20,358 nucleotides of DNA from Bacillota bacterium (GTDB taxonomy: Bacteria; Bacillota; Clostridia; Christensenellales; Aristaeellaceae): assembly GCA_023392395.1 (NCBI GenBank), contig JAEVZE010000262.1, forward strand, positions 1 to 20,358, written 5' to 3'. The notes beneath the pieces were generated by a model. That model saw nothing but the letters and a program-made list of their open reading frames with translations. It made no database searches and was not told the origin of the DNA. The translations under genes and the position numbers were made by a program. Below are positions 18,995 through 20,358 of the stretch, in pieces. Every line of letters starts with the position of its first letter. The stretch's first letter is position 1.

Positions 18995-20358
18995 CAGCGA
19001 ATCTCCATGCCGCTTGCAAAGCCGCCCTCGATGGTCGCAAGTTTCAATTTGCCGTTCTCGTCCGCGGCGCACAGCAGCATGCCCTGGCTCATGACGCCGC
19101 GCATTTTGCGGGGCGCGAGATTCGAAACCAGCACGACGGTCTTCCCGACCATCTCCTCAGGGCTATAGTACTGCGCGATGCCGCTGAGCACCGTGCGGGT
19201 CTCGCTCCCCACTTCCAAAGTGGACTTTAAAAGCTTGTCACTGCCCTGCACCTTCTCGCAGGCCAACACCTTCGCGGTACGAAGCGCGACCTTCAGGAAG
19301 TCGTCGATGGTGATCTCGGCAGGCGCTTCCGGCGCGTGGGCTTCGGCCTTGGGTGCGGGCTTTGCTTGCTCCGCCTTGGCCGGTTCCGGCGCGGGCTCGG
19401 GCTTGGGCTCCTCCTTCTTCGGGGCGAGCTCCGCCATCTCCTTGGCCACGTCGATGCGCGGGAACAGCGCCTCGCCCTTCTTCACTACGGTGCCCGGTTT
19501 CAGCTTTCCGAATTCGGACAGGCTGTCCCAGGTTTTGAGTTCGGGATCGGTCACGCCCAGTTGCTCAAAGATGCGCTCCGGCGTCTTGGGCATGGCGGCC
19601 TCAATCAGGATCGCCACGCCGCGCACGCACTCGGCCAGCGTGTAGAGCACCGTTTTCAGCCGCTCCTTGCCCTCCTCGGTCTTGCCCAAGATCCACGGGG
19701 TGGTCTGGTCGATGTAGCGGTTGAGGTCGCCCACCAGCTTCCACACGTCGGACAGCGCCACCGAGAACTGCAGTTCGTTCATGTGCTGGGCGTAGGTTCC
19801 GGGCAGCGAAAGGAACTTTTCGCGGAGCGCTTCTTCCAGCTCGGTTTCCGCGCCCGGCTGGGGTACCACGCCGTCAAAGTACTTCTCGATCATCGCCACG
19901 GTGCGGGAGACGAGGTTGCCCAGGTCGTTGGCGAGGTCGGCGTTCATGCGGGTCAGGATGGTTTCCAGCGTACAGTTGCCGTCCGAGCCAAAGGGCATCT
20001 CGCGCAGGAGGTAGTACCTGAGCGCGTCCGCGCCGAAGCGGTCCACCAGCGGCAGCGGGTAGACCACGTTGCCCTTGGACTTACTCATCTTGTCGGCCCC
20101 GAACATGAGCCAGCCGTGGGCGAACACCTGCTTGGGCAGCGACAGCCCCAGCGCGTGCAGCATGATCGGCCAATAAATCGTATGGAAGCGGATGATGTCC
20201 TTGCCCATCAGGTGCACGTCGCAGGGCCAGTACTTCTGGAAGAGCGAATCGTCCTCCGAATTGTAGCCCAGCGCTGTGATGTAGTTGGACAGCGCGTCGA
20301 TCCACACGTAGATCACGTGCCGGGGGTCGAAGTCCACCGGAATGCCCCACTTGAAGGA
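18994..20358 (-). CDS. metG: Methionyl-tRNA synthetase, C-terminal two thirds (partial)
   Basis: The gene runs off the right edge, so the N-terminus with the HIGH motif is missing; 454 codons are present. The catalytic core continues with VIYVWIDALSNYITALGY, HLMGKDIIRFHTIYWP and the adenylate-loop motif KMSKSKGN. The helical anticodon-binding domain follows (ANDLGNLVSRTVAMIEKYF, LNRYIDQTTPWIL). A Lys/Pro/Ala/Glu-rich linker of about 35 residues leads to a C-terminal Trbp111-type tRNA-binding OB domain (ITIDDFLKVALRTAKVLACE to the end), the arrangement of the long Gram-positive enzyme. It is translationally coupled to tatD by TGATG. The linker is longer and more charged than usual, echoing the low-complexity linker in Rho. 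Confidence 0.95.
   Translation of the reverse strand, partial: SFKWGIPVDFDPRHVIYVWIDALSNYITALGYNSEDDSLFQKYWPCDVHLMGKDIIRFHTIYWPIMLHALGLSLPKQVFAHGWLMFGADKMSKSKGNVVYPLPLVDRFGADALRYYLLREMPFGSDGNCTLETILTRMNADLANDLGNLVSRTVAMIEKYFDGVVPQPGAETELEEALREKFLSLPGTYAQHMNELQFSVALSDVWKLVGDLNRYIDQTTPWILGKTEEGKERLKTVLYTLAECVRGVAILIEAAMPKTPERIFEQLGVTDPELKTWDSLSEFGKLKPGTVVKKGEALFPRIDVAKEMAELAPKKEEPKPEPAPEPAKAEQAKPAPKAEAHAPEAPAEITIDDFLKVALRTAKVLACEKVQGSDKLLKSTLEVGSETRTVLSGIAQYYSPEEMVGKTVVLVSNLAPRKMRGVMSQGMLLCAADENGKLKLATIEGGFASGMEIR

Overview
The window is a GC-rich stretch of chromosome, almost certainly from a Clostridia-type Bacillota. The evidence is: strong AGGAGG-type ribosome sites; some TTG starts; a Rho with a very long Pro/Ala/Glu/Gln linker; an AddA-type nuclease; a YqhQ-type protein; a zinc-form L31; and Gram-positive gene neighbourhoods (rho-rpmE-yqhQ-prmC-prfA-tsaC-phosphatase; prmA-rsmE-mtaB next to HIT and rpsU; metG-tatD). 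Nothing points to a plasmid, prophage or insertion sequence. I cannot place it to species.

Layout. Positions 1-1965 are on the plus strand: the 3' end of addA, a 250-base highly structured intergenic region, then a two-gene cassette of a MarR-family regulator and a flavin-reductase-like protein behind a promoter that carries a 20-bp palindrome. From 2053 to the right edge every gene is on the minus strand. Reading in the direction of transcription (right to left) these are: metG (5' end missing) and tatD; a PHP-domain protein, two GNAT acetyltransferases, prmA and rsmE; mtaB; a HIT protein; rpsU; a DLPY-motif methyltransferase; rho; rpmE; yqhQ, prmC, prfA, tsaC, a low-molecular-weight phosphatase and a TSCPD protein. 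Many junctions overlap by 1-16 bases (ATGA, TGATG), so these are tight, translationally coupled operons.

Function. The block is mostly translation and its quality control: methionyl-tRNA synthetase, release factor 1 and its methylase PrmC, L11 methylase, 16S rRNA m3U methylase, two steps of t6A37/ms2t6A37 tRNA modification (TsaC, MtaB), ribosomal proteins S21 and L31, and the terminator Rho. Two RimJ/RimL-like acetyltransferases are wired into the prmA-rsmE operon.

The unusual part lies between the genes. Two families of repeated, strongly folded intergenic elements can be recognised by eye. Family 1 has three copies: two flank rpmE on the minus strand and one lies between tatD and the PHP gene on the plus strand. 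The copies share short invariant boxes (GGCCCTGT and CGCCCTCCG) while their stem arms differ but still pair. Family 2 has two clear copies (after addA; between rsmE and mtaB) and one doubtful one (between mtaB and HIT), again with compensatory stem changes around an invariant GGGC internal loop. A third, rod-shaped fold of about 150 bases lies between rpsU and the methyltransferase gene. I do not recognise any of these as a named RNA class; they are the best candidates here for something undescribed.
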